Position numbers and translations under genes: made by a program
Source: Treponema sp.
Lineage (GTDB): Bacteria > Spirochaetota > Spirochaetia > Treponematales > Treponemataceae
Length of the DNA stretch: 64,000 nucleotides
Direction of reading: 5' to 3'
Assembly: GCA_017464425.1 (NCBI GenBank)
Contig: JAFUDX010000007.1
Location: 1-64,000 of the forward strand
In this document: piece by piece, positions 14,930 through 24,724 of the stretch
Numbering within the stretch: the stretch's first letter is position 1
Layout of the letters: each line of letters opens with the position of its first letter
The notes under the pieces: model-generated
What the model saw: the letters and a program-made list of their open reading frames with translations, nothing else
Database searches by the model: none
Told to the model about the DNA's origin: nothing

Positions 14930-16867
14930 ATGAAAAAATTTCCTGTTTTAAGAAAAATTGCTTTTACTTCGCTTTTCTTTCTTTTGACGGGGATTTTTTT
15001 TGCTTCATGTTCAAAATCTGAGGACGCTTCGTTCAATTCAAATCTCGAAAGTGTAGATATTTTTATCAAAAATGGCGACACGGGCGAGGCCATGCGTCTT
15101 CTCAAAAAAACGGAAAAAAAGGCATACAGTTCTTTCGCACGGATTGGCATTTACCGTCGCTACATGACACTTGGTGAAGAAAAGCGGGCAGAGGCAGTGC
15201 TTTCAAAAGGACTCAAAAAACTTCCTGAAAATCCAGAGCTTTCTGCGGTGTACGGGCACTTTTTGTTGCGGAAAAATCGGCTTTCTGATGCCGTTTCGGT
15301 TACAAAATGTCTTGAAGGCACAAAATACGGCTCACTCCGCTCCGAAGCAATCATGAAAACGCTTTTGGACACGGACGATCTTGCGAATATTTCAAGCCCG
15401 CTCTTTTCACGCGAATTTTCTTCTACTTACTACGATATGTATGTGGGCACGGATGATGCACGCTGGCTTCGTAACTGTGCACTTGTTTATCTGTTGCGCG
15501 GTGAGTATAGTATGGCATCTTCCTTGCAGCAGAATTTGGAAGATTCGCAGGACGCGCTTTTTTGGGCGTTCGTTCAGTATGATTCTGGAAATTATGACAT
15601 TGCAGCTTCCAATTTGTCGCAGGTGAACTCTCCCATGCTCAAAGGAAGTGTGGCATTGCTTGCAAGTGACGCGTACATGATGCTTGATGATGAGGCAAAT
15701 GCTGAAAGTGCGCGTGAAACTTATATTATAGAAACGAAAAAATCAGATGCAAAGATTCAGCCAGCGATCCTTGTGAATTCATCGCTCTATGCGTTCCGGC
15801 ACGAAAATTATCGAAAATCATATGAATATCTGATTGAAGCGTTGATTGCCGAGCCTGATTTTATTCCTGCGCTCATTTCGTACGGCAAACTTTCCTGGAA
15901 GGATTCTCAGCCGTTGCAGATAACGGAACTTGAAAAGGCACTTCGTAAAACATCGCTCCGTACCAACAAAATGCGTGAATATGACGAGCGACCCAAATTT
16001 ACGATTGATGACGCGCTTTTCCGCATGAATGAAACGCTTGAACGGGAAAGCAAGGCGGGGCTTAAACACGATGATGATTTGATTGTCGAACGCCTTTCGC
16101 TCTACCTCAAAGACAATCCCGACCTTACGCTTACACAAAAAACGGCGGCGATTTGGGCGGAACTTGAGCAAAACCAACTCGGCACTAATTTGTATCCGTC
16201 GCATTTGGTTCAGTTTGCGGTTCAGAAATTTTTGGCATACGGCTTGATTGAAGAAGGTCGCGACCTTTTTATGAATTACATCGATGCCAAATTCGATTTG
16301 AATTACCGAAAACAGCAGGCGGATGCTGGCAAAACCGAAAGCGTGCAGACTGACATCTTTGGTGGTGAAAAAGTCGAAGAAGTGCCGCTCATTCCCGAAA
16401 GCGTGGCTCGGCTTGCCTTTGGTGACCGTGCTGCTGACAAATCTGACCGCATGGAAATTTGGGAAGTTGAATTCGCGGCGTATTTTTCTCTGCTTGAAAA
16501 AAATGTGTCGGCTGCAAAGCGATTGTATGAATATGTGGTGTTTGAAACGGGCGGTGTAAAGCGTGCGAATGCAACAGGTCTTGTCACATCAGTTTCGCCA
16601 CTTGCAGCGGCTTCTAGTTCGGCAAATCTCGCGATGATTTATTCAAGCACGGGTGAAAAGAAAAAGGCGGTTGAGTTGTATTCGCTTGCCGCAGGAAAAT
16701 CAAAATCCGCGCAAACAAAGTCAAAACTCTTGTATCGATTGGCAAAAATTCAGTTTGAAGACGGCGGCGATTTGGAAAAAGCCAAAACAAATGTTCGCTA
16801 CAGTCTAAGCCTAGACCCCGCCAACGCCGACGCCCGCCTCTTAAAGCGAATTATTGAAGCAAAGTAA
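14930..16867 (+). CDS. TPR-rich lipoprotein
   Basis: The product is 645 aa. The start MKKFPVLRKIAFTSLFFLLT is followed by the lipobox-like FFASC at about residues 22-26, so it should be lipid-anchored. Tetratricopeptide-like helical repeats occupy most of the chain (AEAVLSKGLKKLPENPELSAVYGHFL near the start; KKAVELYSLAAGKSKSAQTKSKLLYRLAKIQFEDGGDLEKA near the end). TPR lipoproteins usually act as scaffolds in envelope assembly. It starts three bases after nusB. Confidence 0.8.
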   Translation: MKKFPVLRKIAFTSLFFLLTGIFFASCSKSEDASFNSNLESVDIFIKNGDTGEAMRLLKKTEKKAYSSFARIGIYRRYMTLGEEKRAEAVLSKGLKKLPENPELSAVYGHFLLRKNRLSDAVSVTKCLEGTKYGSLRSEAIMKTLLDTDDLANISSPLFSREFSSTYYDMYVGTDDARWLRNCALVYLLRGEYSMASSLQQNLEDSQDALFWAFVQYDSGNYDIAASNLSQVNSPMLKGSVALLASDAYMMLDDEANAESARETYIIETKKSDAKIQPAILVNSSLYAFRHENYRKSYEYLIEALIAEPDFIPALISYGKLSWKDSQPLQITELEKALRKTSLRTNKMREYDERPKFTIDDALFRMNETLERESKAGLKHDDDLIVERLSLYLKDNPDLTLTQKTAAIWAELEQNQLGTNLYPSHLVQFAVQKFLAYGLIEEGRDLFMNYIDAKFDLNYRKQQADAGKTESVQTDIFGGEKVEEVPLIPESVARLAFGDRAADKSDRMEIWEVEFAAYFSLLEKNVSAAKRLYEYVVFETGGVKRANATGLVTSVSPLAAASSSANLAMIYSSTGEKKKAVELYSLAAGKSKSAQTKSKLLYRLAKIQFEDGGDLEKAKTNVRYSLSLDPANADARLLKRIIEAK

Positions 16868-16871
16868 GAAT

Positions 16872-16946
16872 CAGTTAGCAGTTAGAAGTGTGCAGTTAGC
16901 AGTTTTTTGCAATCAACCGCTAACTGCTCATTGCTACCTTCTAACT
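16872..16946. repeat. GTTAGCAGT-type heptad palindrome between convergent genes
   Basis: AGTTAGAAG pairs with CTTCTAACT, and inside it GCAGTTAGC pairs with GCTAACTGC, giving a long double-stem hairpin. It fills the whole gap between the TPR lipoprotein stop and the groES stop. It probably serves both genes as a bidirectional terminator. Related sequences lie inside uvrC and the ABC-F gene. Confidence 0.85.
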
Positions 16947-17219
16947 TTACTCCACCACTGCGATAATATCAGAATTCTTTACGATGAGATATTCTTCGCC
17001 GTCGATTTTGACTTGGGTGCCAGCGTATTTGTCGTACATAACGCGGTCGCCCACTTTGACGGTGATTGGGTCTTTTTCGGTTCCTGGACCAACGGCTTCA
17101 ACAGTTGCGGTCTGTGTTTTTTCTTGTGCTGTTTCTGGAATGATGATGCCAGAAGCGGTTTTTGTTTCGGCCTTTTCCTGTTTGAGAAGAACGCGGTCAG
17201 CCAATGGTTTGAGTTTCAT
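16947..17219 (-). CDS. groES: Co-chaperonin GroES
   Basis: The product is 90 aa. It begins [14 protein letters not shown] and contains a mobile-loop region ([17 protein letters not shown]) and [23 protein letters not shown], all typical. It caps GroEL and helps it to fold proteins. No groEL lies next to it, as in other treponemes. GGAGG precedes the ATG. No CIRCE element is visible upstream, so the heat-shock control differs or lies elsewhere. Confidence 0.95.
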   Translation of the reverse strand: MKLKPLADRVLLKQEKAETKTASGIIIPETAQEKTQTATVEAVGPGTEKDPITVKVGDRVMYDKYAGTQVKIDGEEYLIVKNSDIIAVVE

Positions 17220-17246
17220 ATATATCCTCCAAAAATTTAATTAGCA

Positions 17247-17272
17247 AGATTCCGAATGTGACTCGGAATGAC
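17247..17272. repeat. Single-hairpin copy of the AGATTCCGAA...TCGGAATGAC repeat
   Basis: ATTCCGA (17249-17255) pairs with TCGGAAT (17263-17269). The flanks AGATTCCGAA and CGGAATGAC match the right half of the element at 13341-13366. It lies in the groES leader region. Confidence 0.8.
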
Positions 17273-17399
17273 TTTTCTATTTCTATAAAAATACTGAATT
17301 TTTTGGCAATCGGCAAGAATTTTTCAAAAAAAGCAAAATAAAATACTCGAAAAAGGCGGAAAATCATACCAGTTTGGTTGTTTGCGGGATTGATGAACA

Positions 17400-19397
17400 T
17401 CATTCCAGAGCCGCACTTGCCAAGCTTGCCGTGTAGTCTTCGCTTTCGTGGGAAAGACCGCCGATTTGCGCAGCGAAGAGTGCTTTTTTTGAATCTTTTG
17501 TCTCGTTGCGTTTTTCGAGGGCGGCTCGTGCGGCGAGCAAGATTTCCGTGGCGATGTCGGAGCGTACGCCCAATGCTTGCGCGATTTTGGCTTCTTCGGA
17601 TTGTGCTAGATTTTCGAGCGTGGTGAATGTTTTGATTAAAATTTTTTCGCGCTTTTCACCGATGTGCGGAAGGCTTGCAAAAACGGAGACGGTGTTTTCT
17701 TTGGTGCGAAGATTTTGGTTTCGGCTCGTGGCGAAGCGGTGGGTTTCGTCGCGCACGCGCTGGAGAAGCCTGAGCGCATCACTTCGGCGCGGAAGGCAAA
17801 TCGGCTTAGAAGCGTGCGGTCGCCAGATTTCTTCGTCGCGCTTGGCAAGACCTGCAATCGGAATGTCGAGGTTCAGCATTTTGAGGATTCCGTCAACCGC
17901 GTTCACCTGACCAATGCCACCGTCTATGAGAATCAAATCGGGCAAATCCGCGTTTTCGTTTGAAAGGCGGGAATAGCGGCGCGTTGCCGCTTCGCGCATG
18001 GAAGCAAAGTCATCGATAACGCCGTTCGTGGTTTTGAGACGGAAATAGCGGTAATTCTTTTTATCGGGATTTCCCTTCCAGAACGAGATGAGCGACGCGA
18101 CGGGGAATTTTCCGCCGATATGTGCAATATCAAAGCCTTCGATTCGCTCCGGCAATTTCGGCAAGTTGAGCAAGTCTTTGAGTTCGTTCAAAGCCGGCAT
18201 GTCTCCGCGCTCGCGAATTCTGCGGATAATGTCCTCTTTCGCGTTCTCCCGTGCCATGTTCAGTGCGGCAATGTCACGGCGTGCGGAACTCGCTGTCACT
18301 CGTTCCAAAATTGTTGGAGAGTGATTAGTGAGCAGTGAGCAGTGAGCAGTGTGCAGTTTTTGCTCTCCATCAACTGCTCCCTGCTCCCTGCTCCCTGCTA
18401 ACTGAACAAGCCATTGTTCCAAAAACTCGGTGTTGTCCTTTTCGTCAACGAAAATCTTTGGGGGAAGCGCGGTTTCTTCGCTGTAGTACGCCCGCGCAAA
18501 CTCTTCGAGCAATTCTTCATCTTCGTTCATGCTTTCCACGCGGTAATTGTCGCGACCGAGCAGTTTTCCGTCACGGATTTTGAGCACGGTGAAGCTGACC
18601 AACTCGCCTTCTCGCCAGTGGGCGATGTAGTCACGGTCTTCGCTCGCAAAATCTTCGACGATGTTCTGGTTCTGCATAATCGTGAGGGCGCGGAGACCGT
18701 CACGCAATCGGGCGGCTTTTTCAAAGTTGAGGCTGGCGGCGGCTTCCTTCATTTTGGCGGTGATTTTTACGACCGTTTCATCGCCTTTTCCCTCAAGTAA
18801 GGCTTTGATTTCATCGATAAATTCAGTATAGGTCTGTTCATCGATTTTACCACAGCACGGGGCTTTGCACTGCCCGATGTGATAATACATGCACGGAGCG
18901 TCGCGCTTTTTGAAAGTTCGGCAATGGCGCACAGGGTACACCTTGTAGAGCGTGTCGATGAAAGTGTCGAGCGCACCCGCGTCTGGGAACGGTCCGAAAT
19001 AGAGCGAATTGTCACCACGGCGGACTTGCCTTGTCTTGTAAAAACGGGGGAACTGCTCGTCCGTGATTTTGAGGACGGGGTAGGATTTTCCGTCTTTGAG
19101 CTGAATGTTGTATCGCGGCGTGTACTTCTTGATTAAGTTGTTTTCGAGCAAGAACGCTTCGTATTCATTGCTTGTGGTGATGTATTCGATTGAAGCCGCG
19201 TTGGAGACGAGCAATTGCGTTTTGATTTGCTTTTCTCCCGAAAAATAGGAAGAGAGCCTGTTTTTGAGGTTCTTGGCTTTGCCGACATAAATGACGGTTT
19301 CCTCGCGATTCCGCCACAGATATACACCGCTTGAGGAGGGCGCTTTTAACGCAGTTTCGTGAAGTTTTTCATAGTCTGGGTTAATTGTCGTAAGCAT
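17400..19397 (-). CDS. uvrC: Excinuclease ABC subunit C
   Basis: The product is 665 aa from the ATG at 19397. Residues 15-95 hold the GIY-YIG nuclease (SGVYLWRN, TVIYVGKAKNLKNR). A UVR motif (KMKEAAASLNFEKAARLRD) lies near 215, and the RNase H-like nuclease with FDIAHIGG and DLILIDGG follows, then the helix-hairpin-helix end. UvrC makes both cuts around damaged DNA. Residues of about 332-358 (AGSREQGAVDGEQ...HCSLLTNH) do not look like UvrC and are encoded by a heptad palindrome inserted in frame. The start codon is one base away from that of the divergent gene, with TATACT on its own strand four bases upstream, so initiation is probably leaderless. Confidence 0.95.
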   Translation of the reverse strand: MLTTINPDYEKLHETALKAPSSSGVYLWRNREETVIYVGKAKNLKNRLSSYFSGEKQIKTQLLVSNAASIEYITTSNEYEAFLLENNLIKKYTPRYNIQLKDGKSYPVLKITDEQFPRFYKTRQVRRGDNSLYFGPFPDAGALDTFIDTLYKVYPVRHCRTFKKRDAPCMYYHIGQCKAPCCGKIDEQTYTEFIDEIKALLEGKGDETVVKITAKMKEAAASLNFEKAARLRDGLRALTIMQNQNIVEDFASEDRDYIAHWREGELVSFTVLKIRDGKLLGRDNYRVESMNEDEELLEEFARAYYSEETALPPKIFVDEKDNTEFLEQWLVQLAGSREQGAVDGEQKLHTAHCSLLTNHSPTILERVTASSARRDIAALNMARENAKEDIIRRIRERGDMPALNELKDLLNLPKLPERIEGFDIAHIGGKFPVASLISFWKGNPDKKNYRYFRLKTTNGVIDDFASMREAATRRYSRLSNENADLPDLILIDGGIGQVNAVDGILKMLNLDIPIAGLAKRDEEIWRPHASKPICLPRRSDALRLLQRVRDETHRFATSRNQNLRTKENTVSVFASLPHIGEKREKILIKTFTTLENLAQSEEAKIAQALGVRSDIATEILLAARAALEKRNETKDSKKALFAAQIGGLSHESEDYTASLASAALE
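18322..18407. repeat. Heptad palindrome inserted in frame inside uvrC
   Basis: Three AGCAGTG heptads on the left and three CTGCTCC heptads on the right form a long imperfect hairpin. The element keeps the uvrC frame open on the minus strand and encodes about 27 residues in the linker between the UVR and RNase H-like parts. It is related to 16872-16946 and 38569-38594. Confidence 0.85.
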
Positions 19398-19398
19398 A

Positions 19399-20910
19399 AT
19401 GAGTATAAAAAGGATTGTATCACAAAAAGTCGCTTTTTTTCTATTGGCGTTGCCACTTTTTGCATCGCCACGCACGCTTATTTTGGGCGGCGAGAAGGGC
19501 TGGGGCGAGATTTCTGAGCTGAACGGCGTTGTCGTAGGGCAAAAGAACGGCCAGTTCGGGTATGACGCGCTGGAGCTTTCCACACATTCGGTCGTGACTG
19601 ATTCTTCTACCGATTTGCTTCTTACCTTTGATGAAGAAAAAAAAGTTCGTGATGCAACGGGGCATTATTCGGTGACGCAGAACAATCTCGTGTATACGGC
19701 TGATTCCGTAAAAGGCGGAGGGGCTGCGATGAGTCGGGGAATCCAAAAAGGCGTTACGCTTACGGGCTCTTCATCGGCATTGTTCGGAAAATCTGGTTTT
19801 ATCGGCTCGTTTACGATTGAATTCTGGCTATGCCCGTCGCTTGCCGAGAATGGTGAGACGGTGCTTTCGTGGCGTTCCTCTTTAAATGACGATGTTCGTT
19901 CGGAATATCAGATGATTTCGGCATCATTCTTCAATAATCATCTTGAATGGACATTCAACAATATTTTCATCGGGTTTAGGAATTCTGAAATCCATATTTC
20001 TGGCTATAACACAATCGTTCCGCAAAAATGGAGCCGTCACACGATTTCTTTTGATGACGAGACTGGTCTGCTTGAATACCTTGTTGACGGAAGAACTGAA
20101 TCCCTTGCGTTCATAACGATGAGCGGGCACGAAAACGGTACGGTTTGCTATCCCGTGCTTGGCGTAAAGGCTGCGATTGAACTTTGTCCTGATTATGTGG
20201 GCAAAATCGACAATGTTAAGATTGAACGCGGCGCTCATTCGAGAAAGAATTCCGACATCTTCCTTACAGGAAATGAAAAATACAAGGCTGATGGCGGCAG
20301 ATTCATGACCAAGCCGATTTTAGTGTCTCAGGCGGCTGTTTTCAATCAGATTGATGCTCTTATGAGCGTTCCTTCTCAGACGGACATTCGTTTTTATATC
20401 AGAAGCGGAGATAATTGCTACGGGTGGACAGAGGACAAGCCGGAATGGAAAGAAATTGTTCCAGGCGAGCAAATCAGCGATGTAAAAGGCATGTATTTCC
20501 AGCTTGCGGCAAGCCTTTTGCCTGACGGGGCGGGCTCGCGCTCTCCCAAACTTTCTGAAATTGTGGTAAAATATGACGAGCAGAATGAGCCGCTTCCTCC
20601 GTTCTCTGTGGTAGCAACACCAGGTGACGGTAGTGTTACGATTTCCTGGAGTTTTTCTGTCGATGACAATGCCGGCGGATATTATGTATACTACGGAAAC
20701 AGGCCGGGAGAATATCTTGGTCGCACGGCGGTCGAAGGAAGCTCACCGGTAAATGTTGGAGAAAAAAATTCCATCACGCTTACGGGGCTTGAGAACGGCA
20801 GAATTTACTATTTTGCGGTAAGCGCGTATTCTAGAGTTGACGGAAGAATCAACGGCACGCTTTCAAAAGAAGTGTTTGCGCGTCCTAGCTCTCGCTTATC
20901 AAAGAAATAA
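19399..20910 (+). CDS. Exported LamG-like and fibronectin type III domain protein
   Basis: The product is 503 aa, with a signal peptide ending near LPLFASPRT. Residues of about 75-280 resemble a LamG/concanavalin-like fold (FTIEFWLCPS, VPQKWSRHTISFDDETGLLEYLVDG, YVGKIDNVKIERG). A fibronectin type III domain lies at about 408-495 (PLPPFSVVATPGDGSVTISW, YYVYYG, ITLTGLENGRIYYFAVSAYS). These modules bind carbohydrate or protein at the cell surface. It is divergent from uvrC with the start codons one base apart, so its promoter must lie inside uvrC. Confidence 0.75.
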   Translation: MSIKRIVSQKVAFFLLALPLFASPRTLILGGEKGWGEISELNGVVVGQKNGQFGYDALELSTHSVVTDSSTDLLLTFDEEKKVRDATGHYSVTQNNLVYTADSVKGGGAAMSRGIQKGVTLTGSSSALFGKSGFIGSFTIEFWLCPSLAENGETVLSWRSSLNDDVRSEYQMISASFFNNHLEWTFNNIFIGFRNSEIHISGYNTIVPQKWSRHTISFDDETGLLEYLVDGRTESLAFITMSGHENGTVCYPVLGVKAAIELCPDYVGKIDNVKIERGAHSRKNSDIFLTGNEKYKADGGRFMTKPILVSQAAVFNQIDALMSVPSQTDIRFYIRSGDNCYGWTEDKPEWKEIVPGEQISDVKGMYFQLAASLLPDGAGSRSPKLSEIVVKYDEQNEPLPPFSVVATPGDGSVTISWSFSVDDNAGGYYVYYGNRPGEYLGRTAVEGSSPVNVGEKNSITLTGLENGRIYYFAVSAYSRVDGRINGTLSKEVFARPSSRLSKK

Positions 20911-20956
20911 AATTGCGGCGGCTCGTGTATCGAAGCTGCTGAAACGGAGATGAAAC

Positions 20957-23623
20957 ATGTCTGATGCAAATTTACTTTTAAATCGAGCAAAATCCGCGCT
21001 GATTGCGCATGATTATACTCAGGCGGCACGCATTTACAAAAACTTGATTCTGGACGACCCTAAAAATCTCGATTATAAAATGCAGCTTGGAAATCTGTAT
21101 GTCAAGGCTGGCAAAGACGATCAGGCCCTTACTATTTATAACCAAGTAAAGCGCGCAGACACCGAAAATCTTGATGCCCTTGTCGCCATCTCAGGAATTT
21201 ATCGCCGTCAGAAAAAATACGAAGAGTCTGTTGCCGTTTTGGAGCAGGCACTTGTTGTGTGTGAGGATGACCCCAAATCACGGGCAAAAATTTCTTATAA
21301 TCTTGGCTTTACCTACCGTCAGATGGGAAATCTTGACGATGCAATCAATTGTTTTGAGGAAGTCGTTGAAGAAAATCCGTCCGATGTTTTGGCAAATAAC
21401 CATCTCGGTGCGATTTATGCGCTTAAAGAAAAACATACGAAGGCAATCGAAGCGTACAATCGCGGCTTAAAATACGACCCGAACCATCCGATTCTTCAGT
21501 TCAATATCGCGAAAAGCTATGCCGAAATTGGCGAAACGCAGAAAGCCCTTTCATTCTACGAAGGCGCGTTGCGTGCAAAGCCGGGCTGGACGGACGCAAT
21601 CGAGGCGTACGCGGATTTGCTCTTGGGCGAAAATAAAGTAGGCGAGGCAGACAATGCCGTTACGCAGGCACTTGAACTGTATCCAGAAGATGTCAAAATG
21701 CTTACCGCAAAGGGAAATGTCTTTAACCGGCAGAGCATTTTTGAAGAAGCCGAAATCGAATACAAAAAGGCTCTTGATGTTGATGACAGCTATAAAAACG
21801 CGCTCACTGGCCTTGCTCATGCGCTTGAGCATCAGGGAAAAGTTGATGAAGCAATCGAAATGATTCGCAAGGCCGAGAATTTAAATCCTGACGACACAAA
21901 AATCATCAAACAGTCTGCTCATATTCACATCACGGCAAACAAACTTGATGATGCGTACGGAAAAATCACAAAGCTGCAGGAAATCAATCAGAATGATGTG
22001 CAGACAATCAACTTGCTCGGTCAGTATTACATTGTAGGCGATGATGCTTCTCGTGCGGAAGAATGTTTTGCCAACATCAAAAAAATCGATCCGAATTACA
22101 ACGAAGTCTACCGCGATTGGGCGGAGCGATTCTTGCAGATTGGCGATGAAGAAAAAGCCGAGCCGTACTTGCAGACCGCCGTTCAAAAAGACCCGTCGGA
22201 TGCGCTTTCAATGGTTCATTTGGGTGAGTTGTACGAGCGGCAGAATGAGCTTGGAAAAGCGTTGCAGTTTTACACAAAGGCTTCCAAAGCGGATTCTTTC
22301 AACGCAAAGTCAAAACGGGCTTCTGCGCGATTGCTTGAAACCGAGCCAGAACTTAAAAATTTCCTTATTGATTCGCCGATTACGCCTCAATTGCGGGCAG
22401 AACCAGAGGATACGATTGATGATTTGATTTCAAAGGTCGGAGAAATCTCGCTTGCAGAAAATGATGCGAATTTCAAAGACGATTTTGATGATGTGCCACG
22501 AAGTCTGACAGGAAACAGTGAGGAACATGCAATGAATGTTGACGAATTGAACAAAGAGAGTTTTGATTTTGATAAGTTTGGAATGGATAACCTTGCCGAT
22601 GAAAATGCAGAACTCAACAGCGTTGATTCTGTGGCAGATATGCTTTCTGAAAGCACCGAAAATGATATGAGTTTGAACAGCCTTGCGCCAAAGGAGGAAG
22701 AAATGCTTGAAAATCCAGAATTTGAAGATATTCCCGTCGAAAATCCTGAGCAGAAGCCTGAAATGACCGATGAGTCGCTGAGCAGCCTTGAGGATCAAAT
22801 CAAACGGGTTGCTGAACTGACCGAAAAACTCAGTTTTACGGCAGAAAAACTAGAGAAAGTCGAAGATGAAAAACTGAAAGCAGAAACGGAGTCTAAATCA
22901 GACAAAAACTCTGAAGAAGCCGAAGAAGATTTTGGTGAAGCTGATTTGATTCCCGATGATGAGATTGCGTCTCCGCAAGAGCCGACCGAAGAAGAACTGA
23001 TTGCAGAGGAAGAGATTCTTGAGGATGATTTGCTTAGTGAGGAAGAGAATCCTGAATCTGAAGAAGAATTGCTTGAAGAAGAAAACACTTCATTGTTGAA
23101 CGAAGAAGATTTGTCCGACGATTCTGAATCAGAGGATTTTCTTGAAGATGTTCCAGACGCTTTGCAGGAAAACGAAGAGCTTGAATCTCCAACTTCGGCC
23201 GAAGAAGACTTGGCGATGAAGCGTGCGGTTGATATGCTTCCTACGATTTCTGCTTCAATCGAAGACCGCAGCTTGCTTTACAAATTCCGTGAGTATCTTG
23301 AGCTTTTCAAGACATTGCGTGATATGCTTGATTATCTGCCACCGTCACAGAAAAAAGAATTCATGATGAGCAAAAACCGCGTCATGCTTGATTTTATCAT
23401 CTCAAAACTGTCTGGAAAGGCGGGCCTGTTCGCTACGAGCAAGGCACTTATCCGCTCAGGAATCTTGCATGAAAACGAAAATGCACGCGGTCAGGATTTG
23501 GAAGGCGTGGCACTCGCACGAGAAGTCATCGACCACTTGCGCGAATTGAGCGGCAAACTTGACGATGACTATTTGCGCGATGCGCTTGATACCGAAGCGT
23601 TAAAACTGCTCGAACAGTTCTAA
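20957..23623 (+). CDS. Large cytoplasmic TPR protein with acidic C-terminal half
   Basis: The product is 888 aa, with GGAG before the ATG and no signal peptide. Residues 1-450 hold about a dozen tetratricopeptide repeats (NLDYKMQLGNLYVKAGKDDQA, AKISYNLGFTYRQMGNLDDA, ALSMVHLGELYERQNELGKA). Residues of about 475-755 are very acidic and low in complexity (DEIASPQEPTEEELIAEEEI). The last 130 residues form a conserved helical domain (LLYKFREYLELFKTLRDMLDYLPPSQ). It probably acts as a scaffold. It follows the LamG gene by 46 bp. Confidence 0.75.
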   Translation: MSDANLLLNRAKSALIAHDYTQAARIYKNLILDDPKNLDYKMQLGNLYVKAGKDDQALTIYNQVKRADTENLDALVAISGIYRRQKKYEESVAVLEQALVVCEDDPKSRAKISYNLGFTYRQMGNLDDAINCFEEVVEENPSDVLANNHLGAIYALKEKHTKAIEAYNRGLKYDPNHPILQFNIAKSYAEIGETQKALSFYEGALRAKPGWTDAIEAYADLLLGENKVGEADNAVTQALELYPEDVKMLTAKGNVFNRQSIFEEAEIEYKKALDVDDSYKNALTGLAHALEHQGKVDEAIEMIRKAENLNPDDTKIIKQSAHIHITANKLDDAYGKITKLQEINQNDVQTINLLGQYYIVGDDASRAEECFANIKKIDPNYNEVYRDWAERFLQIGDEEKAEPYLQTAVQKDPSDALSMVHLGELYERQNELGKALQFYTKASKADSFNAKSKRASARLLETEPELKNFLIDSPITPQLRAEPEDTIDDLISKVGEISLAENDANFKDDFDDVPRSLTGNSEEHAMNVDELNKESFDFDKFGMDNLADENAELNSVDSVADMLSESTENDMSLNSLAPKEEEMLENPEFEDIPVENPEQKPEMTDESLSSLEDQIKRVAELTEKLSFTAEKLEKVEDEKLKAETESKSDKNSEEAEEDFGEADLIPDDEIASPQEPTEEELIAEEEILEDDLLSEEENPESEEELLEEENTSLLNEEDLSDDSESEDFLEDVPDALQENEELESPTSAEEDLAMKRAVDMLPTISASIEDRSLLYKFREYLELFKTLRDMLDYLPPSQKKEFMMSKNRVMLDFIISKLSGKAGLFATSKALIRSGILHENENARGQDLEGVALAREVIDHLRELSGKLDDDYLRDALDTEALKLLEQF

Positions 23624-23635
23624 TCGATATAATCT

Positions 23636-24724
23636 TTAAAACGCGCTGAATTCTCCGAGATATTTTTGGAAATTCTGCGCGAAATCGCTTTTTACTTTTG
23701 TGATGATTTTTTGCTTTGCGCGCGTCTGCGCATTCTGATAGGTGGGCGAGCCTTCTCTGCCCGTAATCGAAAGCGGAACGAGCGTTTCTCCCGAAAAAGT
23801 ATCATTAAGGCTTGCTTCCACCGCATATTCACAGAATTGCGTTTTTGTGTTTGCGTTTTCACTTTGCGTAAAATAAATCTTGCTGCTGATGACATAGCGT
23901 TCGTTTGAGCCAAGCGTTGTGTTAAAGCCGAACGATGACATGACTTCTTGAAACGACTTTGCGATTCTGCCATCGCTGTCAATTTCTCCGTCCATCGTTA
24001 CGCAAATCGGAATCTGTGCCGCTAATTCTGATTTCATTTTGTGAATTTGAATTGCTGTTGTGATTGAGTCATATTTCTTTGCAATGGCAGGATTTAAAAT
24101 CGTAAGCCGTTTGAGATAGGTTTCGTTTATGCCGGCAATTTCTTCCGCAAAATCAAGACGAGAAAAATTCAAAAGCGTGTTTGGCTCTGCGCTGCTTTTG
24201 TATTGCGCAAGAATCGAAGAAATTTCCGCCTGATTTTTTTCTATCATCGATGAGTAAATTTGGCTCGCATACGCACGGTTCATAATTGCGAGCGCGTACC
24301 ACTTGTTTTCTGATTTTGACTCAAAAAATTCTGGAACTTCAATGGCAATCACATCATTTTGATTTACTTCGCGCAAAATATCCTGCCCCAGTGCAGACGC
24401 ATCTGAACTTGCCACAACTCCTGCACTCTGAGCCATAGCCATTCGGCGGGAAGCCATTGCGGAGGAATTGATGCTTTGCCCAAAAATGGACACAAGGTTG
24501 TTAATCGCATCGATTTCGGAAAGCCGTTTTTCGCTCGCAGAACCAGTTCCTGTCAGATATTCTTGCTTTGGATATGCCGATGGCACGCCGGTAACCCAAT
24601 CAGGCATTTGTGCGCCAGATTTTGCGGATTTTGAAGAAGTTTCGCAGCTGATTGCAAAAAGAGAACAAAAGAGAATAAAAATGCCCACTGCACGGCACGG
24701 ATACTTCGATATTATTTTTGACAT
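23636..24724 (-). CDS. LPP20-family lipoprotein
   Basis: The product is 362 aa. A signal sequence with the lipobox-like FAISC at about residue 27 is followed by PDWVTGVPSAYPKQEYLTGTGSA, typical of LPP20 proteins, and AEAIAVEVPEF-like blocks. The family is found in outer membranes and its function is unclear. It overlaps the preceding gene by 13 bp and is third in a lpoB-COG3014-LPP20 unit found in several Gram-negative groups. Confidence 0.75.
   Translation of the reverse strand: MSKIISKYPCRAVGIFILFCSLFAISCETSSKSAKSGAQMPDWVTGVPSAYPKQEYLTGTGSASEKRLSEIDAINNLVSIFGQSINSSAMASRRMAMAQSAGVVASSDASALGQDILREVNQNDVIAIEVPEFFESKSENKWYALAIMNRAYASQIYSSMIEKNQAEISSILAQYKSSAEPNTLLNFSRLDFAEEIAGINETYLKRLTILNPAIAKKYDSITTAIQIHKMKSELAAQIPICVTMDGEIDSDGRIAKSFQEVMSSFGFNTTLGSNERYVISSKIYFTQSENANTKTQFCEYAVEASLNDTFSGETLVPLSITGREGSPTYQNAQTRAKQKIITKVKSDFAQNFQKYLGEFSAF

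Noticed and set aside
17220-17400. CIRCE heat-shock element before groES
   Set aside because: No TTAGCACTC...GAGTGCTAA pair is present; the hairpin there belongs to the dispersed repeat family.
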